Below, piece by piece: positions 41,869-50,491 of a DNA stretch of 64,000 nucleotides (position 1 is its first letter; the number at the start of each line of letters is the position of its first letter). This DNA comes from Pseudomonadota bacterium (lineage in GTDB: Bacteria > Pseudomonadota > Alphaproteobacteria > Rhizobiales > Rhizobiaceae), in NCBI GenBank assembly GCA_023416545.1, contig JAEZHO010000253.1:6877-70876 (forward strand), read 5' to 3'. A model generated the notes under the pieces. That model searched no databases, had not been told where the DNA came from, and was given only the letters and a program-made list of their open reading frames with translations. A program made the position numbers and the translations under genes.

Positions 41869-42348
41869 ATGACCAATCAAGACGATACCGCGAAGGTATG
41901 GGACCTCATGGACAAGATCGGCTTCTGCATGCTGGCGACGCATGACGGCCGGGACATTCGTTCGCGGCCGATGTCCGCCTACACGAAGAAGGAGGATGGC
42001 GCGATTTACTTCCTGACGGACGTCGCCAGCCACAAGGACGAGGAAGTTTCCCGCTCGCCGAACGTCTGCCTTTCGTTCGCAGAGCCGAAGGGCCAGAAAT
42101 ATGTTTCGGTTTCAGGCACGGCGGAAGTCTCCAATGACCGTGAGCTGATCCGCGAGATCTGGTCAACGCCCGCCAAGGCCTGGTGGGACAGCCCCGACGA
42201 TCCGTCGGTCCGCGTGCTGAAGATCAATCCTTCGTTCGCCGAGTTCTGGGACAGCCCGGGCACCGTGGTAAGTTATATCAAGATGGCTGCGGCCGCGGTA
42301 TCGAGCGCCAAGCCGGAGATCGGCGAAAACGAGAAGGTACAGCTGTAG
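41869..42348 (+). CDS. Pyridoxamine-5'-phosphate-oxidase-like general stress protein
   Basis: 159 aa from the ATG at 41869 with a strong AAAGGAG site. PNPOx-like split barrel (IGFCMLATHDGRDIRSRPMS, IYFLTDVASHKDEEV) with a C-terminal segment typical of the general-stress-protein 26 branch (STPAKAWWDSPDDPSVRVLK, PSFAEFWDSPG). Such proteins bind FMN or FAD rather than act in vitamin B6 synthesis; the reaction is unknown. It has its own EcfG-like promoter and a 12-bp hairpin after the stop. Confidence 0.88.
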   Translation: MTNQDDTAKVWDLMDKIGFCMLATHDGRDIRSRPMSAYTKKEDGAIYFLTDVASHKDEEVSRSPNVCLSFAEPKGQKYVSVSGTAEVSNDRELIREIWSTPAKAWWDSPDDPSVRVLKINPSFAEFWDSPGTVVSYIKMAAAAVSSAKPEIGENEKVQL

Positions 42349-42358
42349 CACCCTCCCC

Positions 42359-42393
42359 TTCCGGCCGGCGGCGCCAGCCATCGCCGGCCGGAA
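42359..42393 (+). terminator. Hairpin after the PNPOx-like gene
   Basis: TTCCGGCCGGCG (42359-42370) and CGCCGGCCGGAA (42382-42393) form a perfect 12-bp stem with an 11-base loop. T-rich sequence starts only 13 bases later, so it may be a stabilising 3' end rather than a classic terminator. Confidence 0.6.
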
Positions 42394-42475
42394 GCGCTCC
42401 TCGCATTTTCTCTTATTTTTCCTGCAACCATCACCAACCTGTCGCGTTCATCTGCCCGGAATTCAGGGTATCGAA

Positions 42476-42745
42476 ATGAACATGATGATCACCACCAGCG
42501 ACATCCGCTGGCCTTCTCCCGTCCGTGTCCGCGTCGGCTACGGATTTCCGGAAACGATCAGGGGACCGCGCGAGGCCCTCGCCTATCTCGACTTCCGATG
42601 GCCCGCCATCTACGGCGAGTGCTACCGCCAGGCCAAGGAAGCGTGCACCGTCGCGCTCGCCGATGCTCGACAAGCCGAAACCGCGCGAAGGGCATTCCTG
42701 GACGCATGCGTCGAAGCCCAAATGCTGGATGAAGCCGCCGCCTGA
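42476..42745 (+). CDS. DUF982 domain protein (89 aa)
   Basis: 89 aa. DUF982 is a small rhizobial family with the pattern seen here: WPSPVRVRVGYGFPETIRGPREAL, then LDFRWPAIYGECYRQAKEACTVAL, then ARRAFLDACVEA. It is soluble and of unknown function. No convincing ribosome site is visible before the ATG; ATG codons at 42476 and 42482 are both possible. The upstream gap carries no EcfG-type promoter. It ends facing the minus-strand polyamine genes. Confidence 0.85.
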   Translation: MNMMITTSDIRWPSPVRVRVGYGFPETIRGPREALAYLDFRWPAIYGECYRQAKEACTVALADARQAETARRAFLDACVEAQMLDEAAA

Positions 42746-42761
42746 AGGGTGGCGCTACAAA

Positions 42762-42795
42762 AGAAAAATGCCGCAACGGAGAACCGCTGCGGCAT
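42762..42795 (-). terminator. Rho-independent terminator of the polyamine genes
   Basis: On the minus strand ATGCCGCA (42795-42788) pairs with TGCGGCAT (42775-42768), 8 bp, loop 12 bases, followed by TTTTC (42768-42764). It lies 24 bases downstream of the dehydrogenase stop at 42819. Confidence 0.8.
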
Positions 42796-42818
42796 CGGAT
42801 AGTCAAGCAGGAAGACGA

Positions 42819-44060
42819 TCAGGAGAAGTCGAGCGGTCGCTCGCCCTGTTCGTCGCGGATCCAGGTCGGCAGGCCGATATGGTTGAGGATGTTCAGGAAC
42901 GGCCTGGGCGGCAGTTCCTCGACATTCGCCATCTTCTTCACGTCCCACTCGCCGGTGGCGACCAGCATGGCGGCGGCGACAGGGGGAACGCCGGCGGTGT
43001 AGGAAATGCCCTGGCTGCCGACTTCGTTATAGGCTTCCTTGTGGTCGGCCACGTTGTAGATGAAGACGGTCCGTTCCTTGCCGTCCTTGATCCCCTTCAC
43101 GAAGTCGCCGATGCAGGTCTTGCCTTCGTAGTTCGGGGCAAGCGAGGCGGGATCCGGCAGGCAGGCCTTGACCACCTTCAGCGGCACGACTTCCGAACCG
43201 TCCGCAAGCTTTACCGGCTGCTCCGACAGAAGGCCGATGTTCTTCAGGACTGTGAAGACGTTGATGTAGTGGTCGCCAAAGCCCATCCAGAAGCGGACGT
43301 CCGCGCCATCCATGTTCTTGGCCAGCGAATGGACTTCGTCATGGCCGCAGAGGTAGGCGCGGCGCGTCCCGACGACCGGCAGGTCGTAGTCCTTGCCGAT
43401 CTCGAACATCTTGTTGACCTTCCACTCGCCGCCCTGCCAGGAGTAGACGACGCCGGTGAACTCGCGGAAGTTGATTTCCGGGTCGAAGTTCGTGGCGAAG
43501 TACTTGCCATGGCTTCCGGCGTTGATATCGACGATATCGACGTCCGTGACCTTGTCGAGATACTCGTCCTTCGCAAGGCGCGCATAGGCGTTGACGACAC
43601 CCGGATCGAAGCCGGCGCCGAGGATGGCGGTAATGCCCTTCTCCTCGCATTCGGCCGCGCGCTTCCACTCGTAGTTGCCGTACCACGGCGGCGTTTCACA
43701 GATCTTGTTCGGCTCTTCGTGGATGGCGGTGTCGATATAGGCGACGCCCGTGTCGATGCAGGCGCGCAGCACGGACATGTTGAGGAAGGCCGTGCCGACA
43801 TTGATGACGATCTCGGACTTGGTCTTGCGGATCAGGTCCTTCGTCGCCTCGATGTCGAGAGCGTCGAGCGCATGCGCCTCGAGGACGCCGGGCTGCTTCA
43901 TCGCCTTCTTCTCATTCACCGAGGCGATGATTGCGTCGCACTTTGCCTTCGTGCGCGACGCGATGTGGATATCGCCCAACACGTCGTTGTTCTGGGCGCA
44001 CTTGTGCGCCACCACCTGGGCGACGCCACCGGCACCGATGATGAGGACGTTCTTTTTCAT
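42819..44060 (-). CDS. Carboxy(nor)spermidine dehydrogenase (saccharopine dehydrogenase family)
   Basis: 413 aa from the ATG at 44060. NAD(P) motif VLIIGAGGVAQVVAHKCAQN. Family-specific blocks are DTAIHEEPNKICETPPWYGNYEWKR-like sequence, GAGFDPGVVNAYARLAK and GWQGGEWKVNKMFE-like sequence. It couples aspartate-semialdehyde with putrescine or diaminopropane to a carboxypolyamine. It lies directly downstream of the matching decarboxylase (38-base gap), forming the two-step alternative spermidine/norspermidine route common in Alphaproteobacteria. Which diamine is used is not evident. Confidence 0.92.
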   Translation of the reverse strand: MKKNVLIIGAGGVAQVVAHKCAQNNDVLGDIHIASRTKAKCDAIIASVNEKKAMKQPGVLEAHALDALDIEATKDLIRKTKSEIVINVGTAFLNMSVLRACIDTGVAYIDTAIHEEPNKICETPPWYGNYEWKRAAECEEKGITAILGAGFDPGVVNAYARLAKDEYLDKVTDVDIVDINAGSHGKYFATNFDPEINFREFTGVVYSWQGGEWKVNKMFEIGKDYDLPVVGTRRAYLCGHDEVHSLAKNMDGADVRFWMGFGDHYINVFTVLKNIGLLSEQPVKLADGSEVVPLKVVKACLPDPASLAPNYEGKTCIGDFVKGIKDGKERTVFIYNVADHKEAYNEVGSQGISYTAGVPPVAAAMLVATGEWDVKKMANVEELPPRPFLNILNHIGLPTWIRDEQGERPLDFS

Positions 44061-44098
44061 AATGGGGACCAACTCCTTGTGTCCAATCGTCAGAAGCC

Positions 44099-45205
44099 TC
44101 AGGAGAGGCTTTGCTCGTAGTCCGCGTAGTCGAACTCGCGGACCGTCCTGATGCTGCCATCCAGCTCGCGGATGGCGATTGCCGGCATCTTCACGCCGTT
44201 AAACCAGTTCTTCTTGACCATCGTGTAACCGGCCGCGTCCTGAAACGAGATGCGGTCGCCGACATTCAGTTCCTTCTCGAAGTTGAACTCGCCGAAGATA
44301 TCTCCCGCGAGGCAGGACTTTCCGCAGACCATGTAGCGGTGCGAGCCCGTGTTCGGCGCAACCTTTGCACTCTCCCGGTAGATCAGGAGGTCGAGCATGT
44401 GCGCCTCGATCGAAGAATCGACGATCGCCAGGTTCTTTCCGTTGAACAGCGTGTCGAGCACCGTGACCTCGAGCGTCGTCGAGCGCGTGATCGAAGCCTC
44501 GCCCGGTTCCAGGTAGACCTGTACGCCGTATTCGCCGGCGAAGCGCTTCAGCCGCTCGGAAAACAGGTCGATCGGATAGTCGTCGCCCGTGAAATGGATG
44601 CCGCCGCCGAGGCTGACCCATTCGGCCTTGTGCAGCAGGGGTGCGAACTTCTGCTCGATCTCCCCCAGCATCCGGTCGAAGAGCGAGAAGTCGCTGTTTT
44701 CACAGTTGTTGTGGATCATGAAGCCGCTAATCCGGTCCATCACCGGCTCGACCTTGGCGAGGTCCCATTCGCCCAGCCGCGAGAACGGACGCGCCGGATC
44801 TGCGAGGTCGAAGCTGGAGGACGAGACCTGCGGATTGAGGCGCAGACCGCGGACGATCCCGGCGGCCTTGTCCGCGTATCGCTCCAGCTGGCTGATCGAG
44901 TTGAAAATGATCTTGTCGGCGTGGCTGACGACTTCGTCGATCTCGTAGTCCGCATAGGCCACCGAATAGGCATGCGTCTCCTTGCCGAACCGCTCGTGGC
45001 CGAGGCGCACCTCATTCAGCGAGGACGAGGTCGTGCCATCCATGTAGTCGCGCATGAAGTCGAAGACCGACCATGTGGCGAAGCATTTCAGAGCGAGAAG
45101 CGCCTTTGCCCCCGACGCCTCGCGGACCCGCGCGATCCGCTCCATGTTGCGGAGCAGGCTCGTTTTGTCGATCAGGTAATAGGGGGTCTGAATGCCGTTG
45201 TTCAC
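44099..45205 (-). CDS. nspC: Carboxy(nor)spermidine decarboxylase
   Basis: 368 aa from a GTG at 45205 with GAGG upstream. Alanine-racemase-fold PLP decarboxylase: the PLP Lys lies in ALLALKCFATW near residue 40, and SLGGGIHFTGDDYP and LEPGEASI are the phosphate and ornithine-type binding turns. The C-terminal VCGKSCLAGDIFGEF contains the catalytic Cys/Asp. It decarboxylates carboxyspermidine or carboxynorspermidine to spermidine or norspermidine in the cytoplasm. First gene of a two-gene operon with the dehydrogenase. Confidence 0.94.
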   Translation of the reverse strand: MNNGIQTPYYLIDKTSLLRNMERIARVREASGAKALLALKCFATWSVFDFMRDYMDGTTSSSLNEVRLGHERFGKETHAYSVAYADYEIDEVVSHADKIIFNSISQLERYADKAAGIVRGLRLNPQVSSSSFDLADPARPFSRLGEWDLAKVEPVMDRISGFMIHNNCENSDFSLFDRMLGEIEQKFAPLLHKAEWVSLGGGIHFTGDDYPIDLFSERLKRFAGEYGVQVYLEPGEASITRSTTLEVTVLDTLFNGKNLAIVDSSIEAHMLDLLIYRESAKVAPNTGSHRYMVCGKSCLAGDIFGEFNFEKELNVGDRISFQDAAGYTMVKKNWFNGVKMPAIAIRELDGSIRTVREFDYADYEQSLS

Positions 45206-45342
45206 AACTGCCTCGGAGCTTGGTCGTTCGAAGGGGGGCGAATACCCCGGATCGTTGTGAGACTCAAGCCAGCCGTTCCGCGACGTCCGGGCGCATTACG
45301 GATCGCGGACAAGGTGGCAGGAGTCGGCGCACCCGGGATGTG

Positions 45343-45367
45343 AAAAGGCCCTCCGCGATGGAGGGCC
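45343..45367 (-). terminator. Rho-independent terminator after the DUF992 gene
   Basis: On the minus strand GGCCCTCC (45367-45360), loop ATCGC, GGAGGGCC (45354-45347), then TTTTC (45346-45342). A perfect 8-bp GC-rich stem with a T-run, 26 bases after the stop. Confidence 0.85.
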
Positions 45368-45392
45368 CGTCCATTCCCGATGGCTATTCCGA

Positions 45393-45914
45393 TCAACTGA
45401 CCGGCGTGAGCGTCATCGAGGTGCCAGTCGCCGCGATGTTGAGGCCCAGTTGCCCCTGGATGCTGACGGTCTGCAGATGGATCGAGCCGGACGTGCCGCC
45501 CACCAGGACGTTGGCGCCGATGCCCGCGCCGACGGTCGCTTCCGCAGTTGCGCCCTGGTAGAGGCCGGCGAGCGAACCCGAATGGTAGCCGGCCGTCGGT
45601 GCAAAGACCGCCCAGACCAGCCTGCCCCGGGTGGTGAAGCCGAGGTCGATACCCATCTTGCGGAGGCTTCCGACATACTCGTCCTGCCGGATGCCGTCGG
45701 TTGAGGTGAAGACGCAGCTCACTTCCTTGGCGGAGCCGAGGACATATCCGACGCCACCCCCGATGTCGCAGGTCAGGTAGCCGATCTTGACGCCGTTGCG
45801 GGCGTCCGCCTCATAGGCCGGCTCGGAATAGCGGGTAGCATCCGCCGCAACGGCGGCAGTCACCCCTCCACCGGCAACCGCTGCAACGAATACGGATGCG
45901 ACAATTCTTCTCAT
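45393..45914 (-). CDS. DUF992 exported protein
   Basis: 173 aa from the ATG at 45914 with AAGGAGAA upstream. A signal peptide is clear (VASVFVAAVAGGGVTAAVA). DUF992 pattern: GVKIGYLTCDIGGGVGYVLGSAKEVSCVF with two cysteines that could pair, YVGSLRKMGIDLGFTTRGRLVWAVFA, and a Gly/Ala-rich second half. A small periplasmic or outer-membrane-associated protein of unknown function, widespread in Rhizobiales. Single-gene unit with its own terminator. Confidence 0.9.
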   Translation of the reverse strand: MRRIVASVFVAAVAGGGVTAAVAADATRYSEPAYEADARNGVKIGYLTCDIGGGVGYVLGSAKEVSCVFTSTDGIRQDEYVGSLRKMGIDLGFTTRGRLVWAVFAPTAGYHSGSLAGLYQGATAEATVGAGIGANVLVGGTSGSIHLQTVSIQGQLGLNIAATGTSMTLTPVS

Positions 45915-46035
45915 ATTGGTTCTCCTTGAAAACGCACCCCGCGGGCAGAAGGTGCCCGCACCGTTCGCAGGAGAGACAACGAGAAAGCCGGGCGAACGAT
46001 CCATCGCGGTCCGATGACAGATTGTTACCGACGCT

Positions 46036-47028
46036 TCACCTGCCGGCACCGGAATTGGTGCGGGAATGCCACTTCCACGCCGAGCCGATGATGTCGCCGA
46101 GACCGTATCGGGGCTCCCAGCCGAGAACCTCGCGTGCCCTCGCATTGTCCGCGACAAGCGAGGTGGAATCGCCGTCACGCCGGCCGACATATTCGACCGG
46201 GAAGGGTTTGCCGGAGACCGCTGAGATGGCTGCCAGCAGTTCCTTGACCGTCGTCCCGGTGCCGGTGCCGAGGTTCAGTTCGACGGTCTGTCCGCCTCCG
46301 AGGAGATAGTCGACCGCGCGGACATGCGCGTCCGCAAGGTCGAGGACGTGGATATAGTCGCGAACGCAGGTGCCGTCCCGCGTGTCGTAGTCGCTGCCGA
46401 ATACCTTGAAACCGTCTCGGCGACCGAGAGCCGCCTCGATCGCCAGCGGCACGGCGTGGGTCTCGGGGCTATGCCACTCGCCGATCCGGCCCTCGGGATC
46501 CGCCCCGGCGGCATTGAAATAGCGCAGCATGACGGAGCGCAGGCCCTTGTAGGTGCCGTAGTCCTTGAGCGCCTGCTCAATGATCCACTTGGTGCGACCA
46601 TAGGGATTGATCGGAGCCTGGGGATGGGTCTCGTCCATCGGCACCCGCTCGGGAAGACCGTAGGTCGCACAGGTCGACGAGAAGACGAAGGCATCGACGC
46701 CCGCCGAAAGTACGGCCGCCAGGAGGTTGAGCGCGCCGCCGACATTGTTCTCGTAGAAAGAGACGGGATCCTTCACGGATTCCCCCACCTCGATCAGGGC
46801 CGCAAAATGCAGAACGGCGTCCGGACGGTGCTTGGCAAACACCTCGTCCAGCCGCTTTCTGTCGCGGATATCTCCCTCTTCAAGAGGTCCCCAGCGGACG
46901 AACTCCGCATGACCATTGGAGAGATTGTCGAAGACGACGGGCTCGTAGCCCCTCTCCGCCAGGACCAGGCAGGTATGCGAGCCGATATAGCCGGCTCCTC
47001 CGACCACCAGGACTTTCTTCTGCGTCAT
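46036..47028 (-). CDS. galE: UDP-glucose 4-epimerase
   Basis: 330 aa from the ATG at 47028, GAGG upstream. Extended SDR: VLVVGGAGYIGSHTCLVLAERG, the catalytic YGRTKWIIEQ (Tyr-x3-Lys) and SSTCATYG, with MRYFNAAGADPEGRIGE-type sequence downstream. It interconverts UDP-glucose and UDP-galactose and feeds galactose into surface polysaccharides. Monocistronic and 121 bases upstream of the DUF992 gene in the same direction. In rhizobia it is often named exoB; location away from an exo cluster leaves that open. Confidence 0.94.
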   Translation of the reverse strand: MTQKKVLVVGGAGYIGSHTCLVLAERGYEPVVFDNLSNGHAEFVRWGPLEEGDIRDRKRLDEVFAKHRPDAVLHFAALIEVGESVKDPVSFYENNVGGALNLLAAVLSAGVDAFVFSSTCATYGLPERVPMDETHPQAPINPYGRTKWIIEQALKDYGTYKGLRSVMLRYFNAAGADPEGRIGEWHSPETHAVPLAIEAALGRRDGFKVFGSDYDTRDGTCVRDYIHVLDLADAHVRAVDYLLGGGQTVELNLGTGTGTTVKELLAAISAVSGKPFPVEYVGRRDGDSTSLVADNARAREVLGWEPRYGLGDIIGSAWKWHSRTNSGAGR

Positions 47029-47295
47029 GCCGCCTCGCCGTGTCATCGGGTTTCGGAACGGCGGCAATATAGACGGCGCCGGGAAGATTAAAACAGGCCA
47101 GTTCAGGATTCCTCATCATCAGCCGGACGGACGGGCGCCGGATGGCCCGGTCGGAATGGCTCCGCCGCAAAAATCCCTGCATTGGCCGGGGAGCGTACTT
47201 GGCCGGTTGCCTGACAGCTTGACCCCGCCTGGCTTTTCGCGGATGGACGGACGAGAAACTTGCACAAGCGGGTATCGAAGAAGGAGGAGACACTC

Positions 47296-48288
47296 ATGAA
47301 CATGCTTTTCGGCCGCCTCGCCGCACTTGGCCTGGCCGCTTCCGCGCTCTGGACGGGCAGCGCCCTTGCCCAGAGCACCGAAGTCAAGATCGCTTATGCC
47401 CTCGCAAAGGAATCGCACTACGGCGCCGCGGCCGATGGTTGGGACAATTATGTCACCGAAACCAGCGGCGGTCGTTTCACCTTCACGCATTTCCCCTCCT
47501 CCGCCCAGGGCGGTGAGCGCGAGGTCATCGAAGGCCTTCAGCTCGGAACCGGCGTCCAGGCCGTTGTCGTCTCCTCCGGCGCGCTTTCCAACTTCGTGCC
47601 CGAGATCGGCGTGACGGACATTCCCTTCCTCTTCCGTGACCTCGGTCATGCGCGCGCCGTCCTCGACGGTCCGATCGGCGAGGACATCCTCGCGAAGTTC
47701 GCCGAACGTCAGCTGATCGCGCTTGCATGGGGCGAACAGGGCTTCCGCCACATCACCAACAATCGCCAGCCCATCGAGAAGCCGGAAGACCTTGCGGGCC
47801 TCAAGATCCGCACGATGGAGAACCCGGTTCACATCACGGCATTCGAAACGGCAGGCGCCGCTCCGACGCCAATGTCCTGGCCGGAAGTCATCCCCGCCCT
47901 GCAGCAGGGCGCGATCGACGGACAGGAAAACCCGCTCTCGGTGATCGTGTCGGCAAAGCTGTGGGAAGTGCAGAAGTACCTGACCATTTCGGGACACGTC
48001 TACTCGCCCGCCATGCTGATCGTCTCGCCGACCTTCTGGGACAGCCTTTCGGACGAAGACAAGAAGATCTTCGCCGACGGCGCCATCAAGGGCAAGGAAG
48101 CCATGCGCGCCTTCGTCGACAATTCCGAAAAGAATGGCGTCGAAACCTCCAGGCAGGCGGGTATCCAGGTTAACGTGCTGAGCGACGAGCAGAAGGCCCA
48201 GTTCCAGCAGGCGATCCAGGCTGCCTACGAACAGTATTACGGGACCTTCTCCAAGGACCTGATCGACCAGATCATCGCGACGAAATGA
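47296..48288 (+). CDS. TRAP transporter substrate-binding protein (DctP family), second system
   Basis: 330 aa from the ATG at 47296 with AAGGAGGAG; signal peptide ending near SALAQ. DctP features: AYALAKESHYGAAADGWDNY, HFPSSAQGGEREVIEGL, LAGLKIRTMENPVH with the ligand Arg, and VIPALQQGAIDGQENPLSV. It differs clearly from the uronate-locus protein at 26489. No catabolic gene is adjacent, so the ligand (a carboxylate) is unknown. The promoter region 47029-47295 between galE and this gene holds no site I can name. A long GC hairpin follows the stop. Confidence 0.92.
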   Translation: MNMLFGRLAALGLAASALWTGSALAQSTEVKIAYALAKESHYGAAADGWDNYVTETSGGRFTFTHFPSSAQGGEREVIEGLQLGTGVQAVVVSSGALSNFVPEIGVTDIPFLFRDLGHARAVLDGPIGEDILAKFAERQLIALAWGEQGFRHITNNRQPIEKPEDLAGLKIRTMENPVHITAFETAGAAPTPMSWPEVIPALQQGAIDGQENPLSVIVSAKLWEVQKYLTISGHVYSPAMLIVSPTFWDSLSDEDKKIFADGAIKGKEAMRAFVDNSEKNGVETSRQAGIQVNVLSDEQKAQFQQAIQAAYEQYYGTFSKDLIDQIIATK

Positions 48289-48293
48289 TCCTT

Positions 48294-48329
48294 GGCGCGC
48301 GCGTCCCGCATCGATGCGGTGCGCGCGCC
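48294..48329 (+). terminator. Hairpin between second TRAP binding protein and permease genes
   Basis: GGCGCGCGC (48294-48302) pairs with GCGCGCGCC (48321-48329), and an inner CCGC/GCGG pairing continues the stem. No T-run follows. Placed 6 bases after the stop codon like the hairpin at 27477, it probably protects or attenuates the mRNA so that the binding protein is more abundant. Confidence 0.6.
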
Positions 48330-48350
48330 TCTTCGACGGGAGGACTTGAA

Positions 48351-48866
48351 ATGCTGGTACGCAAGGCGGAAACGATCTTCGTCGAAGCCAATCGATGGGC
48401 TATGATCGCCATCCTCTCGGTGATGGCAGGTCTCGTCTTCAGCAATGTCTGCCTTCGCTACTTCACCAACCATTCGATTACATGGTCGGACGAGGTCGCC
48501 CGCCACCTGATGATCTGGCTGACCTTTATCGGCGCGGGCCTGACGCTGCGCCACGGGGGCCTTGTCGCCATCGACAATCTGCAGGCGGTACTGGGCGCGC
48601 GGTCCGCACGCGTCATCCGCGCGATCGTCGCAGCCATCATGATCATCTTCTTCCTGACGATGATCTGGGCCGGCAAGATCTACGTCGAGCGGACGATGTT
48701 CCAGACGACGCCCTCGACCCGGATTCCGTTCGGCTACATCTACCTTGCGATGCCCATCGGCTTCGGCCTGCTCATCCTTCACCTGCTGCTGGTCCTGAGG
48801 ACCTATCTTGCCGGCGGAATGGGCGCCCTCCAGCAGGGGGACGACGTCCCGCCCGTTGCGGGTTGA
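48351..48866 (+). CDS. TRAP transporter small permease (DctQ family), second system
   Basis: 171 aa from the ATG at 48351 with GGGAGGAC. Four hydrophobic segments; LVFSNVCLRYFTNHSITWSDEVARHLMIW is the DctQ core motif after the first helix, followed by GAGLTLRHGGLVAID. It partners the large permease that starts 46 bases later. Confidence 0.9.
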   Translation: MLVRKAETIFVEANRWAMIAILSVMAGLVFSNVCLRYFTNHSITWSDEVARHLMIWLTFIGAGLTLRHGGLVAIDNLQAVLGARSARVIRAIVAAIMIIFFLTMIWAGKIYVERTMFQTTPSTRIPFGYIYLAMPIGFGLLILHLLLVLRTYLAGGMGALQQGDDVPPVAG

Positions 48867-48912
48867 CCGTCACCACCGTCCCTCACGCTCCAGCCGAAGA
48901 CGTCGCAATCCC

Positions 48913-50196
48913 ATGATCATCATCCTCTTCACCTCGTTCTTCATCCTGCTTGCTCTCGGGGTTCCCGTGGCCTTCACGCTGGCGATCGCCACGTGGCTCG
49001 CCGTGGTCCTCGGCAGCAACTACCCGCAGATAGTGGTGATCAAGGAAATGTTCACCGGCGTGGACAGCTTCCCGCTTCTGGCCGTGCCCTTCTTCATCCT
49101 CGCAGCCGAGTTGATGACCGGCGGGGCGCTGACCCATCACCTGCTGCGGCTGGCATCGCAGTTCGTCGGCAGGGCGCGGGGAGGCCTGGGCTATGCCAGC
49201 ATCATCTCCACGACGCTGTTCGCCGGGATTTCCGGCTCGGCGCTCGCCGCCGCCGCCGGCCCCGGTGCGATGTCGATCCGGATGATGGAGAAGAGCGGCT
49301 ATCACAAGCGATACGCGTCAGCACTTGCGGCCGCCGTCGCGGTCGTCGACCCGATCATACCGCCGTCCATCACCATGATCATCTACGCCCTCCAGGACCA
49401 GCGCGTCTCGGTGGGCGGGCTGTTCCTCGCCGGCGTGGTGCCGGGCCTCATCATCTCAGCGGCCATGTGCGCGGTGAACTTCTACGTCTCCCGCAAGCGA
49501 AACTACCGCTCGATGGAAATCCGCCCGAGCCTTCGGGAGATGGCGGCCAACACGCTCTTTGCGGTTCCCGCCCTCGCACTCATCGTCATCGTCGTCGGCG
49601 GCATTCGGCTCGGCTGGTTCACGCCCACCGAAGCATCCGTCATCGCGGTCTTCTATGCCCTCTTCTGCGGCATGTTCATCTACCGGTCCCTGAAAGTGCG
49701 GGACCTTCCCGAGATCATCTTCCGCTCGGCCATGGTGACCGTCGGCATCCTGCTGATCCTTGCCTCGGCGCGCGCCTTCGCCTGGGTGCTGATCATCGAA
49801 GGGGTGCCCCAGTTCCTTGCGGACACGATCATCGGCTGGAACCTCAGCCCGATCGTCTTCCTGCTCGCCGTCAACGTGCTGCTGTTGATCTTCGGCATGT
49901 TCATGGACCCGTTGCCGGGGGTGATGATCCTGGTCCCGATCCTTGCGCCGATCGCCTTCCAGCTGGGCATCGACCCGATCCAGTTCGCCATGATCGTGAT
50001 CCTCAACCTCACGGTCGGCCTCATCACGCCACCGGTGGGCGCCCTGCTCTTCGTGGTTTCATCCGTGGTGAAGATCAGGGTGAGCGAAATTACCCGCGAG
50101 CTGGCGCCCTTCCTCATCGCCTATGGCGTGATCCTGTTGCTGATCACCTTCGTGCCCTCCCTCTCCACGTGGCTCCCGAGGCTGGCGGGCTTCTGA
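48913..50196 (+). CDS. TRAP transporter large permease (DctM family), second system
   Basis: 427 aa from the ATG at 48913, about twelve hydrophobic segments. TTLFAGISGSALAAAAGPGAMSI, IIPPSITMIIYAL, WFTPTEASVIAVFYALFCG and LNLTVGLITPPVGALLFV are DctM signatures. It is the ion-coupled translocator of the second TRAP system. Ends the operon; the following 295 bases have no gene. Confidence 0.94.
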   Translation: MIIILFTSFFILLALGVPVAFTLAIATWLAVVLGSNYPQIVVIKEMFTGVDSFPLLAVPFFILAAELMTGGALTHHLLRLASQFVGRARGGLGYASIISTTLFAGISGSALAAAAGPGAMSIRMMEKSGYHKRYASALAAAVAVVDPIIPPSITMIIYALQDQRVSVGGLFLAGVVPGLIISAAMCAVNFYVSRKRNYRSMEIRPSLREMAANTLFAVPALALIVIVVGGIRLGWFTPTEASVIAVFYALFCGMFIYRSLKVRDLPEIIFRSAMVTVGILLILASARAFAWVLIIEGVPQFLADTIIGWNLSPIVFLLAVNVLLLIFGMFMDPLPGVMILVPILAPIAFQLGIDPIQFAMIVILNLTVGLITPPVGALLFVVSSVVKIRVSEITRELAPFLIAYGVILLLITFVPSLSTWLPRLAGF

Positions 50197-50491
50197 TCGA
50201 AGCCGCGCCTCCCCTTTTCTTTTACGCCTTTCGCCACAGGTATTTTCGGTCGGGGATCGGAGTGGCACCGCTTGAGTTTCAGCAACGATAGGAATAGGTG
50301 TGCGGTTACCAGTCCGGGCCCCTCTGGCAGCGTTTGGCTGCGATGTCGGACTGCAGAATTCGATCAGGGCGCCACGGTTGTGATCAGATAGCCGCCGTCG
50401 ACAATCTACCTTGACCCTCGCGCGCACCGCACGGGGGAGGATGGTCAGCGACGCTTAGCTCCGGGTCCCGCAGAAAAGGACAGGGTGAAAT
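50197..50491 (+). other. Gene-free 295-base stretch upstream of the TerC gene
   Basis: No open frame with a credible ribosome site. The sequence is rich in short complementary blocks (for example CAGC/GCTG around 50318-50333) and would fold. TerC-family genes are often preceded by the Mn2+-sensing yybP-ykoY leader, but I do not see its conserved GGGGAGTAG element. It is reported as an unassigned leader or control region. Confidence 0.4.

Noticed and set aside
50197..50491. yybP-ykoY manganese riboswitch before the TerC gene
   Set aside because: GGGGGAGGA occurs, but the conserved GGGGAGTAG core and its partner loop are not visible, so I did not name it.
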